Notes under the pieces: model-generated
Databases searched by the model: none
The model's input: only the letters and a program-made list of their open reading frames with translations
What the model was told of the DNA's origin: nothing
Origin: Sinorhizobium numidicum
GTDB taxonomy: Bacteria; Pseudomonadota; Alphaproteobacteria; Rhizobiales; Rhizobiaceae
Direction: 5' to 3'
Length of the DNA stretch: 64,000 nt
Assembly (NCBI RefSeq): GCF_029892045.1
Contig: NZ_CP120368.1
Location: 2,416,001 to 2,480,000, forward strand
Shown here: positions 25,579 through 34,854 of the stretch, one piece after another
Position numbering within the stretch: position 1 is the stretch's first letter
How the letters are laid out: each line of letters begins with the position of its first letter
Made by a program: the position numbers and the translations under genes

Positions 25579-26094
25579 ATGGGCCAGGACCACATACGCT
25601 ACGACATTTTGGCGCAGGACGCGCTTCGCGGCGTCATTCGCAAGGTTTTGGCCGAGGTCGCCGCAACGGGTCATCTGCCCGGCGACCACCATTTCTTCAT
25701 CACTTTCCTCACCGGCGCGCCGGGCGTTCGCATCTCGCAGCACCTGAAGGCAAAATACCCCGAACAGATGACGATCGTCGTCCAGCACCAGTTCTGGGAG
25801 CTGAAGGTTTCCGAGATCGCCTTTGAGATCGGCCTGTCCTTCTCCGACACCCCCGAGAAACTGGTAATCCCGTTCAACGCGGTCCGCGGCTTCTACGATC
25901 CTTCCGTCAACTTCGAGCTGGAGTTCGACGTGGCCGCCAGCGAGGATGAAGAGGCGGAATCGGCGGAGATCACCGCCTATCCGGTCAGCGAAACCGATGA
26001 CGAGCCTGCCGAGAAGAGCAACGAGAAGTCTGGCGAGCAGAAGAACGGGGGCGGCTCCGTCGTCTCTCTCGACTCCTTCCGCAAGAAAAATTGA
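25579..26094 (+). CDS. sspB: SspB-type ClpXP adaptor (stringent starvation protein B family)
   Basis: A 171-residue alphaproteobacterial SspB. The folded tag-binding domain covers about residues 1-120 (HHFFITFLTGAPGVRISQHLK, MTIVVQHQFWELKV, LVIPFNAVRGFYDPSV). An acidic, disordered linker follows (about 122-155), then a C-terminal peptide SVVSLDSFRKKN that should contact the ClpX zinc-binding domain. It hands ssrA-tagged proteins to ClpXP. The tmRNA gene that makes the tag is about 200 bases upstream. A DUF4169 gene follows closely. Confidence 0.93.
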   Translation: MGQDHIRYDILAQDALRGVIRKVLAEVAATGHLPGDHHFFITFLTGAPGVRISQHLKAKYPEQMTIVVQHQFWELKVSEIAFEIGLSFSDTPEKLVIPFNAVRGFYDPSVNFELEFDVAASEDEEAESAEITAYPVSETDDEPAEKSNEKSGEQKNGGGSVVSLDSFRKKN

Positions 26095-26113
26095 GCGGCA
26101 GGGAGACGCGGAT

Positions 26114-26341
26114 ATGACCGGCGACGTCGTCAATCTGCGCCAGTTCCGCAAGCGGCAGTCCCGCGCCGACAAGGAAAGGCGAGCCGAACAGAACCGCATC
26201 TCCTTCGGCCGCACCAAGGCGGAAAAATCCCTGACCAGCGCCTTGAACGAAAAGGCAGCGAAGACCCTCGATCAAGGCCAGCTAGAGACGCAGCCCGCCA
26301 AAGCTTCCGGCGAAGCCCCGCAGGACGGGGAAAAGACCTGA
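26114..26341 (+). CDS. DUF4169 small protein
   Basis: A 75-residue, highly basic helical protein with the family pattern VVNLRQFRKRQSRADKERRAEQNRISFGRTKAEK. It starts 19 bases after sspB and is followed, beyond a repeat, by a ribbon-helix-helix gene. Function unknown. Confidence 0.85.
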   Translation: MTGDVVNLRQFRKRQSRADKERRAEQNRISFGRTKAEKSLTSALNEKAAKTLDQGQLETQPAKASGEAPQDGEKT

Positions 26342-26350
26342 TCCGCTGCA

Positions 26351-26455
26351 CTACAGCGCCGTGCGTCGTTTCAGACGCACAAAGATCGCTGTAGTACTTT
26401 GATTTGCTGCATATTTTTGTCCTTAAATCGCCTCCGGTTTAACAAAACATGCAGC
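26351..26455. repeat. RIME-like two-hairpin repeat (copy 8, reverse orientation)
   Basis: CTACAGCGCCGTGCGTC-gttt-CAGACGCAC, the linker ACTTTGATTTGCTGC, and a partly decayed TCCTTAAATCGCCTCCGG hairpin ending in ATGCAG. It separates the DUF4169 and ribbon-helix-helix genes. Confidence 0.85.
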
Positions 26456-26537
26456 GGGAAACGATTCCGCCGCAAGGACTTGAAGCGGTTTGCGGATTCG
26501 CAATGCCAGCCGCCTGATTCGATTTGTGAGGACACGG

Positions 26538-26771
26538 ATGATCGTCAAGCATTCGGCGACATTGCACGGACACCGCACCAGCTTTTCGCTTGAAGAGCCG
26601 TTCTGGCAGGAGCTGAAGTCGATCGCCAGAAGCCGCAACATGCCGCTTGCCCGGCTGATCGCCGAGGTCGACGACGGGCGCGGCACGGACGGAAACCTTT
26701 CCTCTGCCCTGCGGGTCTATGTGCTCGCCTGGGTCAAAGCGCACGCGGAAGGCGGCCGGCACTCCATATAG
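26538..26771 (+). CDS. Ribbon-helix-helix domain protein (RHH_4 type)
   Basis: A 77-residue protein of the Arc/MetJ-like RHH_4 group: KHSATLHGHRTSFSLEEPFWQELKSIARSRNMPLARLIAEVDDGR, then a helix SALRVYVLAWVKAH. The strand near residue 12 (RTSFSL) would contact DNA as a dimer. No antitoxin partner gene is adjacent. I start at MIVKH because the family motif begins there. Targets unknown. Confidence 0.82.
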   Translation: MIVKHSATLHGHRTSFSLEEPFWQELKSIARSRNMPLARLIAEVDDGRGTDGNLSSALRVYVLAWVKAHAEGGRHSI

Positions 26772-27039
26772 GGCAGGATGAGAAAAACGTGCGCGACCTT
26801 CGGCCCCGCATCCCCGTCTCAACCTGTTAGAATCGGCTGTAATCATCGTGGTTTCGGAGCGGGATCAGCCGTGTTTCCGCCCTTCACCCGGCCCTCTCCG
26901 ACAGGCGGGAAGAGGGCGTTTTGCCATCGGCGCTTGCCGCTTGTCTCCTTCGCCCCGTCGAAACTGGGAAGGTAGCCGGCAGGCGGATGAGGGCCCGATG
27001 CGGGCAACAACCGCTCACTTCACCCGTCGGTCAGAGCGT
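26772..27039. other. Spacer with degraded intergenic repeat
   Basis: Between convergent genes. From about 26880 to 27000 there is a decayed inverted repeat with ACCCGGCCCTCTCCGACAGG on one side and GCCGGCAGGCGGATGAGGGC on the other, related in reverse to the stretch at 2160-2202. No gene seen. Confidence 0.45.
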
Positions 27040-30000
27040 TCATTGCACCGTGATGTCAGGCAGCATGTCGAAATTCAGGCCCTGCCCCGTCGGGCCGGAA
27101 TTCTGGCCCGTTGCACTGCCACCGGACGGCGGCAGTTCGTCGCCGCGCTGCGGTGGGTTCGCAGGCATTTGCCGTTGCCCCTCGTGGCGAGGCGGAAGCT
27201 GCCGAAGCCGCAGGCGCAATTCCTCGGCCGCACGCCGCTCTGCGGCTGCCCTCGCCTCTGCCTCCGCCTTCATGCGCGCCGCCTCGGCGGCGGCGGCCTG
27301 GCGTCGACGCTCCTCGGCGATCGCCCTCAGCCGTTCGGTCTCCCGCTCGACAGCGCGCGCCTTGTAGAGTGCGACCTCGCGGCGCAGACGCTGCTTCTCC
27401 AGGACATTCGCCTGCAGCGTCTCGACGCGGCGCCGCTCCCGCTCGAAAGCCCTGAGCGATAAGAAGTTCGACAGGTCGGTGACGTCGACCGTCACGCCCG
27501 GTGCGGCGAGAAGCCCGGCATAGCCGAACTGCACCCGCGGCTCGGCTCCGGCAAGCGCGTCCTCGCCCGGCCGGAAGGTCAGATCTATGGTGCCGCTCAT
27601 ACGCCCCGCCGGAAGATCGAACGAAGCCTCGGCGGAAAACGCGGCATTGCCGTCGCCCGCCGCCACGTTCTGTACCCTGACCGTTCCGCCGGCGATGCTG
27701 AAAGGCACTTTGACGGCGCCGACAACCGATTGCCCGGTGAAGAGCACATTTTCCGCCGCTTTGCGGATCGCATCCGGCGAAATTTCCGTCTTCAGCGCAT
27801 CGGCTGCCGCCATGAGCTGCGGCAGCGCCGCAGTGTTGATGCCGTTGAGCGTCACGCCGTTGAATGTCGCCGTTCCTGAGCCACTCACCGAATGCGCCAT
27901 CGTCTCCGGCGTCGCACCCGATGCTTCCATGGCAACCGCCAGGTCGAATTTGCCCGTCGCCGCCGGTCCGCTCCCTCGCGCCCATCCGGCGGCCGCCAGA
28001 TCGCCGCCCTTGAGGTCGATACGCGAGCGCAGGAAGCCCGAGCCATTGGCATTGCCAAGCTGCAGCCGCCCTTCGAGCTTGCCCCCGAGCCAGTCTCCGG
28101 TTGCCTCGCTAAGCGCAAGCTCGTCGCCTTTCCACTCGAGCTTCCCGGCAAAGTCGGTCACGGCGCCGTAGACGCCCGGCCAGAAGCGCTTCGCCTTCAC
28201 GTTTAGAGCGACGTCGAGACCGGTCCAGGCCGGCTGCGCGACCGGTGCCATCGAAAGTCCGCCGATCGAAGCGTCCCGGACCTGCCCGAGGACGCCCTCG
28301 CCGAGCCACTCGAGGTCGAGCGTGTCGAGCGCGAGTTCGCCTTCCGCCTTGCCTGGCACCTTGCGGTCGATCGAGAGCTCGCCGGCAAAGCCGTTCTGGT
28401 CGACCTTGCCCTCGGCAGCAGAGATGGCGATCCTCTCGGGATCGGCCGCGATGTCGGCCGTAAGCGTCACCGGCAATCCGCTGCCCATCTGCGGCAGGGC
28501 GATCCCCTGCAACAGCAGGTACGGTTCGAAATCCTCCGTCTGCAGCGTCAGCTTCCCTTGCCCTTCGAGATAGTGCTCACGTGAGAGATCGAATTCACCC
28601 TTGGCGGCAAGCGACGTCTCTTCGGTCGTGAAGGTCAGCGCGCCATTCGCCTTCGATCCGTCCGTGCTTTGCAGCTTGACGGCGAGGATGCCGTTGTCGT
28701 CCGCATCGAAGGGCAGCGGGTCGAGCCCGGCCTGTCCGATGAGAACCGGCGTCTGCCCATTTTCAAGCGTCGCTTCCAGCAGCATGCCCTTGCCGGCGAG
28801 CGCCTGGGCGATGTCGGGCGCCTGGTAGCTGGCTGCGATCTTGCTGCCGTTGGCGGTGCCGATGACGCCGAATGTGACGGGCGCATTGCCGTCCTTGCTT
28901 CCGGCCGTCAACGTCACGTCGAAGGCGGCATCCGAGTAATAAGGCCCGGCTTTGATGAGCCGCTCCAGCGCCGGATGGGCAACCGCATGCCGCCCGATCA
29001 TTTCGAGAAAGGGCGTGAGCTCGTTGGCGGCGAGCTTCATTTTCGCCGAGACCACCGGCTTTTCGAACCCGCCGCTCATCCGGCCGGAGAAAGCGAGCTG
29101 GGCGCCGGAAAGCGCGCCGATCGCCACCCGCTCCGCCTGCAATTGCCCATTCTTGATAGTAAGCACCGCCTGCACGTCGCGCGCCTCCTCGCCAAAGGCG
29201 GAAAACGCGTCGGCCGAGAGGTCGGCGGCGATGGCGTGTTGCAGCAGCGTCCCGGTGGAGGCGTCGCCGGCGACGAGACCGGCGAGCGCCTGGAGCGCCT
29301 CCAGATCGATGCGGTTGCCCTTGAGCTGCAGCGAAAGGCTCGGCTGCTGATCTGCAAAGGACTGGCGCTCGATCCTGCCCTTGAGCGTCGCAGGGCCGGC
29401 CGCCACTTCCAGGCTTTCGAACTGTTGCAGCGTATCCGTCAGATTGACGGTTGCAGCGAAGCCGGCCGTTTTCAGCTTGCGGATAGCCGGATCGACCGAT
29501 CCCGCCAGCCAGTTGGCCAATCCCGAGGGCTGGTTCGAGGCAATGACGATGTCGCCGCGGAAAGTGCGCTGGCCCTTGAGGTTCAGCCGGCCCTTCGCTT
29601 CCAGTTGCGTTCGGCCAGGCAGCAGCGCCACGGCGTTGTCGACCACCCAGCCGGCTCCGTCGGGCTTCACATCGAGGCGCACGTCGCGGACGGTGGTGTC
29701 GCCGATGACGATTGCCGGAAGCTTCAAGCTCGCGCGGCCGGGCACCTGGGGAATCGGAATGTCGGCGGCGATCGCCATCATCGCTTCCACCCGCTGGCGC
29801 AGCGATATCGCCGGGTCGCGGCCAGTCTTGCCGTCCCGGCCGGAATTGCCGATGCGGCTGACATCGATCTGCTGACCGTCGGCGATCAGCAGGAACCTCT
29901 GGTCCTTGCCGGTGTCGAGCGTTGCCTCGCCGGTGACGATATAGGGATCGTCCGGCGGGCCGACTTCGAAGTGATATTCCGGCACGCGGATGCTCTCGTT

Positions 30001-30798
30001 GGTGAGCTGGAATTCGCCGTTGATGCGCAGGCCACCGCCGGTCTTCGCTTCCTCCGCCGGCCGATTTTCCGTGAGCGTGAAGCGCCCGCCATAGACCGGC
30101 CTGAAATCGACCACCTTGAGATCGCCCTCAAGCTCCACGCCGAAGGGCCGCTTGTCCGGCGTGAGCCGCGCCCGAAGGCTGAGTGCCCCCTCTTCGTTCA
30201 CCTCGTTGCTCGAAAAGGAGAAGCTGCCCGCTTCGCCGTCGAGCACTGCGCGACCCTCGATTTTCCAAGGACCGGCAAGCGTGCGCGCCGAAAGGTCGGC
30301 GGAAAGATCACTGATCCGCCGCGTGCGGCCAGTCTGTTCGTCGACGAACTCGATTTCGCCATCGGCGATCTCGACGTTTTCGAGCATCACCGTCTTCGCC
30401 GGTATCGCCGCCCGCGGTCCGCGCGCCCAATCGAGCGTGCCGTCCGGCTGCAGCCGAATCCGCGCCCTAGGCTGTTCAAGCCGCATGTCGAAGATCAGCG
30501 CTTCGCCGCTGAGGAACGGCGCGAGCTCCGCGCTCATCGAGAATTGCGCGACCTGGATCAGCGGCACGCCGCCGTCCGCCGACCCGACGCGCACGTCTTT
30601 GAGCGTCACCGTTGGGAATGGAATGAGCCGCGCGTCGACGCTGCCGTGCACGACAACCGGCTTGCCCATGATGCGGCTCGCCTCACGCTCGAAGTCCTTC
30701 CGGAAGTCGGTCCAGTCGATGAACAACGGTGCAATCAGCGCCGCAAAGAGCGCGACAACCAACAGGCCGCCGATGGTAACCAGAATTCGCGCCAGCAC
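27040..30798 (-). CDS. Very large AsmA-family protein
   Basis: A 1252-residue AsmA-like protein with one N-terminal membrane anchor (about residues 4-30, ILVTIGGLLVVALFAALIAPLFI). The N-terminal AsmA domain has DFRKDFEREASRIMGKPVVVHGSVDARLIPFPTVTLKDV. A long repetitive beta-rich periplasmic region and the conserved C-terminal AsmA_2 part (SGSGTATFNGVTLNGIN, SGTIDLTFRPGE) follow. The last 130 residues form an Arg/Glu/Ala coiled coil (about 1130-1205) and a Pro/Gly/Gln tail, an unusual extension. The start codon is GTG. AsmA proteins are linked to phospholipid transport and outer-membrane homeostasis. Confidence 0.9.
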   Translation of the reverse strand: MLARILVTIGGLLVVALFAALIAPLFIDWTDFRKDFEREASRIMGKPVVVHGSVDARLIPFPTVTLKDVRVGSADGGVPLIQVAQFSMSAELAPFLSGEALIFDMRLEQPRARIRLQPDGTLDWARGPRAAIPAKTVMLENVEIADGEIEFVDEQTGRTRRISDLSADLSARTLAGPWKIEGRAVLDGEAGSFSFSSNEVNEEGALSLRARLTPDKRPFGVELEGDLKVVDFRPVYGGRFTLTENRPAEEAKTGGGLRINGEFQLTNESIRVPEYHFEVGPPDDPYIVTGEATLDTGKDQRFLLIADGQQIDVSRIGNSGRDGKTGRDPAISLRQRVEAMMAIAADIPIPQVPGRASLKLPAIVIGDTTVRDVRLDVKPDGAGWVVDNAVALLPGRTQLEAKGRLNLKGQRTFRGDIVIASNQPSGLANWLAGSVDPAIRKLKTAGFAATVNLTDTLQQFESLEVAAGPATLKGRIERQSFADQQPSLSLQLKGNRIDLEALQALAGLVAGDASTGTLLQHAIAADLSADAFSAFGEEARDVQAVLTIKNGQLQAERVAIGALSGAQLAFSGRMSGGFEKPVVSAKMKLAANELTPFLEMIGRHAVAHPALERLIKAGPYYSDAAFDVTLTAGSKDGNAPVTFGVIGTANGSKIAASYQAPDIAQALAGKGMLLEATLENGQTPVLIGQAGLDPLPFDADDNGILAVKLQSTDGSKANGALTFTTEETSLAAKGEFDLSREHYLEGQGKLTLQTEDFEPYLLLQGIALPQMGSGLPVTLTADIAADPERIAISAAEGKVDQNGFAGELSIDRKVPGKAEGELALDTLDLEWLGEGVLGQVRDASIGGLSMAPVAQPAWTGLDVALNVKAKRFWPGVYGAVTDFAGKLEWKGDELALSEATGDWLGGKLEGRLQLGNANGSGFLRSRIDLKGGDLAAAGWARGSGPAATGKFDLAVAMEASGATPETMAHSVSGSGTATFNGVTLNGINTAALPQLMAAADALKTEISPDAIRKAAENVLFTGQSVVGAVKVPFSIAGGTVRVQNVAAGDGNAAFSAEASFDLPAGRMSGTIDLTFRPGEDALAGAEPRVQFGYAGLLAAPGVTVDVTDLSNFLSLRAFERERRRVETLQANVLEKQRLRREVALYKARAVERETERLRAIAEERRRQAAAAEAARMKAEAEARAAAERRAAEELRLRLRQLPPRHEGQRQMPANPPQRGDELPPSGGSATGQNSGPTGQGLNFDMLPDITVQ

Positions 30799-30859
30799 CG
30801 TGTCACATTCCCATCAGTTTCATTCGCCCCTGTTGGCGGAATTAAGCCATCCGTCAGCG

Positions 30860-32266
30860 TCAGGCAAAGATCTTGCCCGGGTTGAAGATATTGTCCGGAT
30901 CGAGCGCGCCCTTGATCTGCCGCATCAGATCCAGTGCATCGCCGAGTTCGGCCGCGAGAAAAGGCATCTTGCCCTGGCCGATCCCGTGTTCGCCCGTGCA
31001 GGTGCCGTCCATCGACAGTGCCCGCGCATTCAGCCGCTCGACGAAGGCCTCCGCCCGCGCCACATCGGCAGCGTCCTTATCGTCGAAAAGCAGCCCGACG
31101 TGAAAATTGCCGTCGCCGGCGTGGCCGACGATCGGTGCGATCAATCCATGCTCGGCAATGTCCTCGTGCGTCGCCGCCACGCAGTCGGCAAGCCGCGAGA
31201 TCGGCACGCAGACATCCGTCGACAGGATCGCGCCTCCGGGCATCAGGCTCTTCTGCGCCCAATAGGCATTGTGCCGCGCCTTCCAGAGCCGCGCCCGTTC
31301 TTCCGGATTGGTCGTCCAGATGAAACCTGTAGAACCGAATTCCGACGCTATTTCGGCGAATTGGCGCGATTGCAGCTCGACGCTGTCGGCGCTGCCGTGA
31401 AACTCGACGAAGAGCGTCGGGATCTCCTCATAACTCAGGCCGGAATAGGAGTTGCAAGCCTTCATCTGGAGCGCATCGAGCAGCTCGATCCGGGCCACGG
31501 GAATGCCGGACTGGATCGTCAGGATAACCGCATTGCAGGCGTCTTCAATCGTCGGGAACGGGCAGACGCCGCCGGAGATCACCTCCGGTATGCCCTGCAG
31601 GCGCAGCGTGACCGAGGTGATGATGCCGAGCGTGCCTTCAGCCCCGACGAAAAGCCGCGTCAGGTCATAGCCGGCCGAGGATTTGCGCGCCCGGTGGGCG
31701 GTTTTGATCTCGCGGCCGCCGGCAACGACGGCGGTTAGCGCAAGCACGTTGTCCTTCATGGTGCCGTAGCGCACGGCATTGGTGCCGGAAGCGCGCGTCG
31801 AGGTCATGCCACCGATCGAGGCGTTCGCGCCCGGGTCGATCGGAAAGAACAGTCCGGTATCACGCAGATAGGTGTTCAACTCTTCGCGCGTCACGCCCGG
31901 CTCGACGGTGCAATCCAGATCTTCGGCGTTGACGGCAAGCACGCGGTTCATCCGCATCATGTCGACCGAAATGCCGCCGAAGGGCGCGTTGACGTGGCCT
32001 TCGAGAGAGGAGCCCGTGGCGAAGGGAATGAGCGGCACCCGGTGCGCACCGGCGATCTCGACGATCTCACGCACCTCGGCGGCATTCTCGGGAAAAACGA
32101 CCGCGTCCGGCAATTGCGCGGGAATGTAGGTTGTCGTGTGGGCATGCTGGGCGCGGATCGCCTCGCCTGTCTGGAACCGATCTCCGAAGCGGGCCGCAAG
32201 AAGCGCCTTGACCGCCACGATGCCGCTCTCGTTCCTTGCTCCGGCCCTGATTGCCTTCAATGCCAC
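30860..32266 (-). CDS. FAD-linked oxidase, GlcD/D-lactate dehydrogenase type
   Basis: About 468 residues from the GTG at 32266 (GAAAGGG upstream). It has an N-terminal PCMH-type FAD-binding domain (VVFPENAAEVREIVEIAGAHRVPLIPFATGSSLEGH, then DPGANASIGGMTSTRASGTNAVRYG) and a C-terminal FAD-oxidase domain with GHAGDGNFHVGLL and CTGEHGIGQGK, whose His and Glu are conserved in 2-hydroxyacid dehydrogenases. The likely substrate is D-lactate or glycolate. There are no glcE or glcF genes alongside, so it resembles the single-subunit D-lactate dehydrogenase (cytochrome) type. Confidence 0.9.
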   Translation of the reverse strand: MALKAIRAGARNESGIVAVKALLAARFGDRFQTGEAIRAQHAHTTTYIPAQLPDAVVFPENAAEVREIVEIAGAHRVPLIPFATGSSLEGHVNAPFGGISVDMMRMNRVLAVNAEDLDCTVEPGVTREELNTYLRDTGLFFPIDPGANASIGGMTSTRASGTNAVRYGTMKDNVLALTAVVAGGREIKTAHRARKSSAGYDLTRLFVGAEGTLGIITSVTLRLQGIPEVISGGVCPFPTIEDACNAVILTIQSGIPVARIELLDALQMKACNSYSGLSYEEIPTLFVEFHGSADSVELQSRQFAEIASEFGSTGFIWTTNPEERARLWKARHNAYWAQKSLMPGGAILSTDVCVPISRLADCVAATHEDIAEHGLIAPIVGHAGDGNFHVGLLFDDKDAADVARAEAFVERLNARALSMDGTCTGEHGIGQGKMPFLAAELGDALDLMRQIKGALDPDNIFNPGKIFA

Positions 32267-32841
32267 AAAAACCCTTTCCACGTCCCCCGTGCACCCATGG
32301 GCGCCCGAAAACCGCCATAACATTTTGAACTCCCGGACAATTTATCCTCAATTCGATCCCGAATTAAGGAATTATGCCCGCCTCGGGATGAGGAAAATGC
32401 GCCCTGCCTTCTGCTCGCATCCCGCTCCAAACTCTTGCAGCCTGCAACACTTTCAACACTGCATGGTTCCTTTACTCGATCGCGGCTTAGGGAACCATGC
32501 AGTAGAACCGCCCACAACGACCTGGCATCCGCTTGGCCAAGGCCATCGTGATCCTGCAGCATCCTCCCGGAGCGCGCTCAAGCGAATGCAACGCCTGAGC
32601 AGGACCGAGTGGGAAGCGCTTACAATTCAAGGCGCTACTGTGCAAATCGGAATCAATTTGTCCAGAAGTTCACGTCATCTCCAGGGCCAGAACCCGCGCG
32701 AAATCGCCGCGGGTGATACCCGCTTGTCACAAAGTCCGGCCGCTGACTACCCGCGATGCGCGTGCGGCCGTCAGCAAGAGCGGATAGTGCAGCTTTTGTT
32801 TGCGGCATCGGCTATCATGCCTGAAAACGGGAGAATGTCGA
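32267..32841. other. Non-coding spacer with several decayed palindromes
   Basis: About 575 bases between divergent genes. It contains a decayed first-hairpin remnant at about 32335-32380 (TATCCTCAATTCG/CGAATTAAGGA), the clear half-element at 32457-32505, and a faint AATTCAAGGCGCTACTG linker near 32625. No convincing coding frame, tRNA or promoter is seen. Confidence 0.5.
32457..32505. repeat. RIME-like half element (first hairpin only)
   Basis: ACTGCATGGTTCC and GGAACCATGCAGT are perfect arms closing a GC-containing loop. The linker and second hairpin are missing. It shows that the two hairpins can occur separately. Confidence 0.75.
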
Positions 32842-33276
32842 ATGTTCGGCCTGCTCGCTTTGGTCACCGCGTCCATCTTCTTCGGCGCCGCGATTTATAT
32901 CAATGTCGCCGAGCAACCGGCGAGATTGCACCTCGATGATCGCGCCGCGCTCGCGCAGTGGGTCCCGGCCTATCGGCGGGGCTTCGAGATGCAGGCGTCT
33001 CTCGCCATCATTTCCGGCCTCCTCGGCGCCGCGGCATGGTGGTGGACGGGCAATCCGCTCTGGGGCCTCGGGGCGGCGGTCATCATCCTGAACTGGCCCT
33101 ACACGTTGCTCATCATCATGCCGGTCAACAACCGCCTGGAAGCAACCGCGCCGGACCAGGCGAACGAGGAAACCCGCGGCCTTCTTGCGCGCTGGGGCCG
33201 GCTGCACGCGGGCAGGAGCGCCCTCGGCGCGATCGCGGCCGCCATTTATCTGATTGCCGCTGCTCGCGGGATTTGA
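32842..33276 (+). CDS. DUF1772 integral membrane protein
   Basis: A 144-residue protein with four hydrophobic segments (about 2-20, 55-72, 75-95, 125-142). It has the DUF1772 pattern: N-terminal FGAAIYINVAEQPARL and ILNWPYTLLIIMPVNNRL with a conserved Asn-containing loop, then RWGRLHAGRSALGAIA. A GGGAG ribosome binding site precedes the ATG at 32842. Some members are annotated as anthrone oxygenase-like, but the function here is unknown. Confidence 0.83.
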   Translation: MFGLLALVTASIFFGAAIYINVAEQPARLHLDDRAALAQWVPAYRRGFEMQASLAIISGLLGAAAWWWTGNPLWGLGAAVIILNWPYTLLIIMPVNNRLEATAPDQANEETRGLLARWGRLHAGRSALGAIAAAIYLIAAARGI

Positions 33277-33421
33277 GCAACGGCGGGGCGCAACCCCGCT
33301 GACCGAGCACGAAGCAACGCCCACCCCGCTCGCGGATGCCCCGCAGCCTATCCGCTTCTCTCCATCCGAGCTGAGCCACGAGCCTCGCTGCGCCAGCTCA
33401 CGCTTTCGCAGTGCGGAATCG

Positions 33422-33437
33422 ATTTTGTATACAAAAT
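33422..33437. promoter_or_regulatory. Perfect 16-bp palindrome ATTTTGTATACAAAAT, probable GntR/FCD operator
   Basis: The palindrome has the TTGTATACAA core typical of FCD-type GntR regulators. It is 92 bases before the first gene of the transporter-racemase cluster, whose last gene encodes such a regulator. A TTGACA (33450-33455) starts 13 bases downstream, so a bound dimer would sit at the promoter. Confidence 0.7.
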
Positions 33438-33528
33438 AGAACATCAATGTTGACAATCATGTACTTTAGGATTTCCTTAACCTATCCGCATCGCGAGAGC
33501 GCGCCGGATGCAACGGATGGGGAGTGAG

Positions 33529-34728
33529 ATGATCAACAGACGCTCGACATTGAAATCGCTGGCGCTCGGCGCCGTGTCATTCCTGGCAATCGCAGCGGGA
33601 GGAGCCTTTTCCGCGCAGGCTGAGAACAAGGAGCTCAAGATCGGTTTCGTCGGTGTTACCAGCGGCCCTGCCGCGGCCTGGGGCACGTCCAATGTGCGTT
33701 CGATGCAGACGCGCGCCGACTGGCTGAACGAGACCGGCGGCGTGAAGATTGGCGACGACACCTACAACATCCGCATTGTTACCTTCGACGACCAGAAGGA
33801 TCCCAAGCGCGCCATCGCCGGCATGGAAAAGATGGCCCAGGAAGGCATTCACTATGTCGTCGGGCCGAATGTCGACGACGGCGCCGCTGCCGTCCGGCCC
33901 GTGGCCGAATCCAAGGGGATCATCTATTTCCCCTACGCCTTCCCGAAACCACTCTATACGCCGCCGGCCTCGAATGCGGTGCTCGGCATGGTCGCCAACT
34001 ATCAGTCCGGACCAGCAATCTATAAATATCTCAAGGAAAACAAAGGCGTGAAGAAGGTTGCCTTCGTCGCCGCCAACGAATCCGATCCGCTGAGCCAGCG
34101 CGACAGCGGCGTTGCCGCCGCCAAGGAACTCGGGCTCGAAGTGGTGGCAGAGACCGATACCTACCAGACCGACACCCGCGACTTCACGCCGGTCCTCACA
34201 CCTATCGTCCAGTTGAAGCCGGATCTGCTCGTCCTTTCCGGGGTCGCCCCGGCCAATGCGCCGCTCCTCATCCGCGCGGCGCGCGAACTCGGCTATGAGG
34301 GCCTGATCTCGGCCGAGACTGCGCAGGACGCGACTGTCTTGCAGGAGGGTGCCGGCGAACTCGCCAACGGCTTCATATCGGTCGGCGGCGCCTCGACGCC
34401 GGAAATCCGCACGCCGCTGATGGAGGAGTTCATAGATCGCTACACCAAGAAGTTCGGCGAGTACAATGACGAGTCCAACACCAAGGTCTATGCGCTCGAA
34501 TACATTATCGAAACGCTGAAGGCGAACCCGAAGGCGATCGACAATGTCGAGGAATTCAAGAAGACCATGGACACCTTCTCGGCGCCCAATCCCTACGCCA
34601 AGGACAGCACGCTGAAATATGTCGGCATGACCTCCTTCGGTCAGAAGCGGCAACTCTCCGTCCCGATGGTGGTGACCGAATTCAAGGATGGCGAATTCCA
34701 GACGCTGTTCGTCGGCGAAGTGGACTGA
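33529..34728 (+). CDS. Periplasmic substrate-binding protein, branched-chain amino acid/amide ABC type
   Basis: A 399-residue type I periplasmic binding protein (Peripla_BP_6). The signal sequence MINRRSTLKSLALGAVSFLAIAA contains a twin arginine, so Tat export is possible; cleavage is expected after AQA (about residue 34). The mature protein starts ELKIGFVGVTSGPAAAWG. RBS GGGGAGTGAG. It heads a Liv-type ABC cluster with two permeases and two ATPases. The ligand cannot be read from sequence, but the linked hydantoin racemase points to a hydantoin, ureido compound or related amino-acid derivative. Confidence 0.9.
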   Translation: MINRRSTLKSLALGAVSFLAIAAGGAFSAQAENKELKIGFVGVTSGPAAAWGTSNVRSMQTRADWLNETGGVKIGDDTYNIRIVTFDDQKDPKRAIAGMEKMAQEGIHYVVGPNVDDGAAAVRPVAESKGIIYFPYAFPKPLYTPPASNAVLGMVANYQSGPAIYKYLKENKGVKKVAFVAANESDPLSQRDSGVAAAKELGLEVVAETDTYQTDTRDFTPVLTPIVQLKPDLLVLSGVAPANAPLLIRAARELGYEGLISAETAQDATVLQEGAGELANGFISVGGASTPEIRTPLMEEFIDRYTKKFGEYNDESNTKVYALEYIIETLKANPKAIDNVEEFKKTMDTFSAPNPYAKDSTLKYVGMTSFGQKRQLSVPMVVTEFKDGEFQTLFVGEVD

Positions 34729-34854
34729 CGTTCGCTTGGTGACGAAGCAAGGGGCGCGGCCGAATGCAAGACCGCACGTCTTCTGACCGCGCTCCGACAG
34801 GATCAATCGAGGTTCGGGAGTGAACCGAACCTCCACACCGCTGGATCCGCCGCC

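Noticed and set aside
28669..30885. Long plus-strand frame opposite the AsmA gene
   Set aside because: Shadow of a real gene; low-complexity translation and no ribosome binding site.
32267..32841. Possible tRNA or small RNA in the long spacer
   Set aside because: No cloverleaf, CCA end or T-loop consensus could be found; only decayed palindromes are visible.
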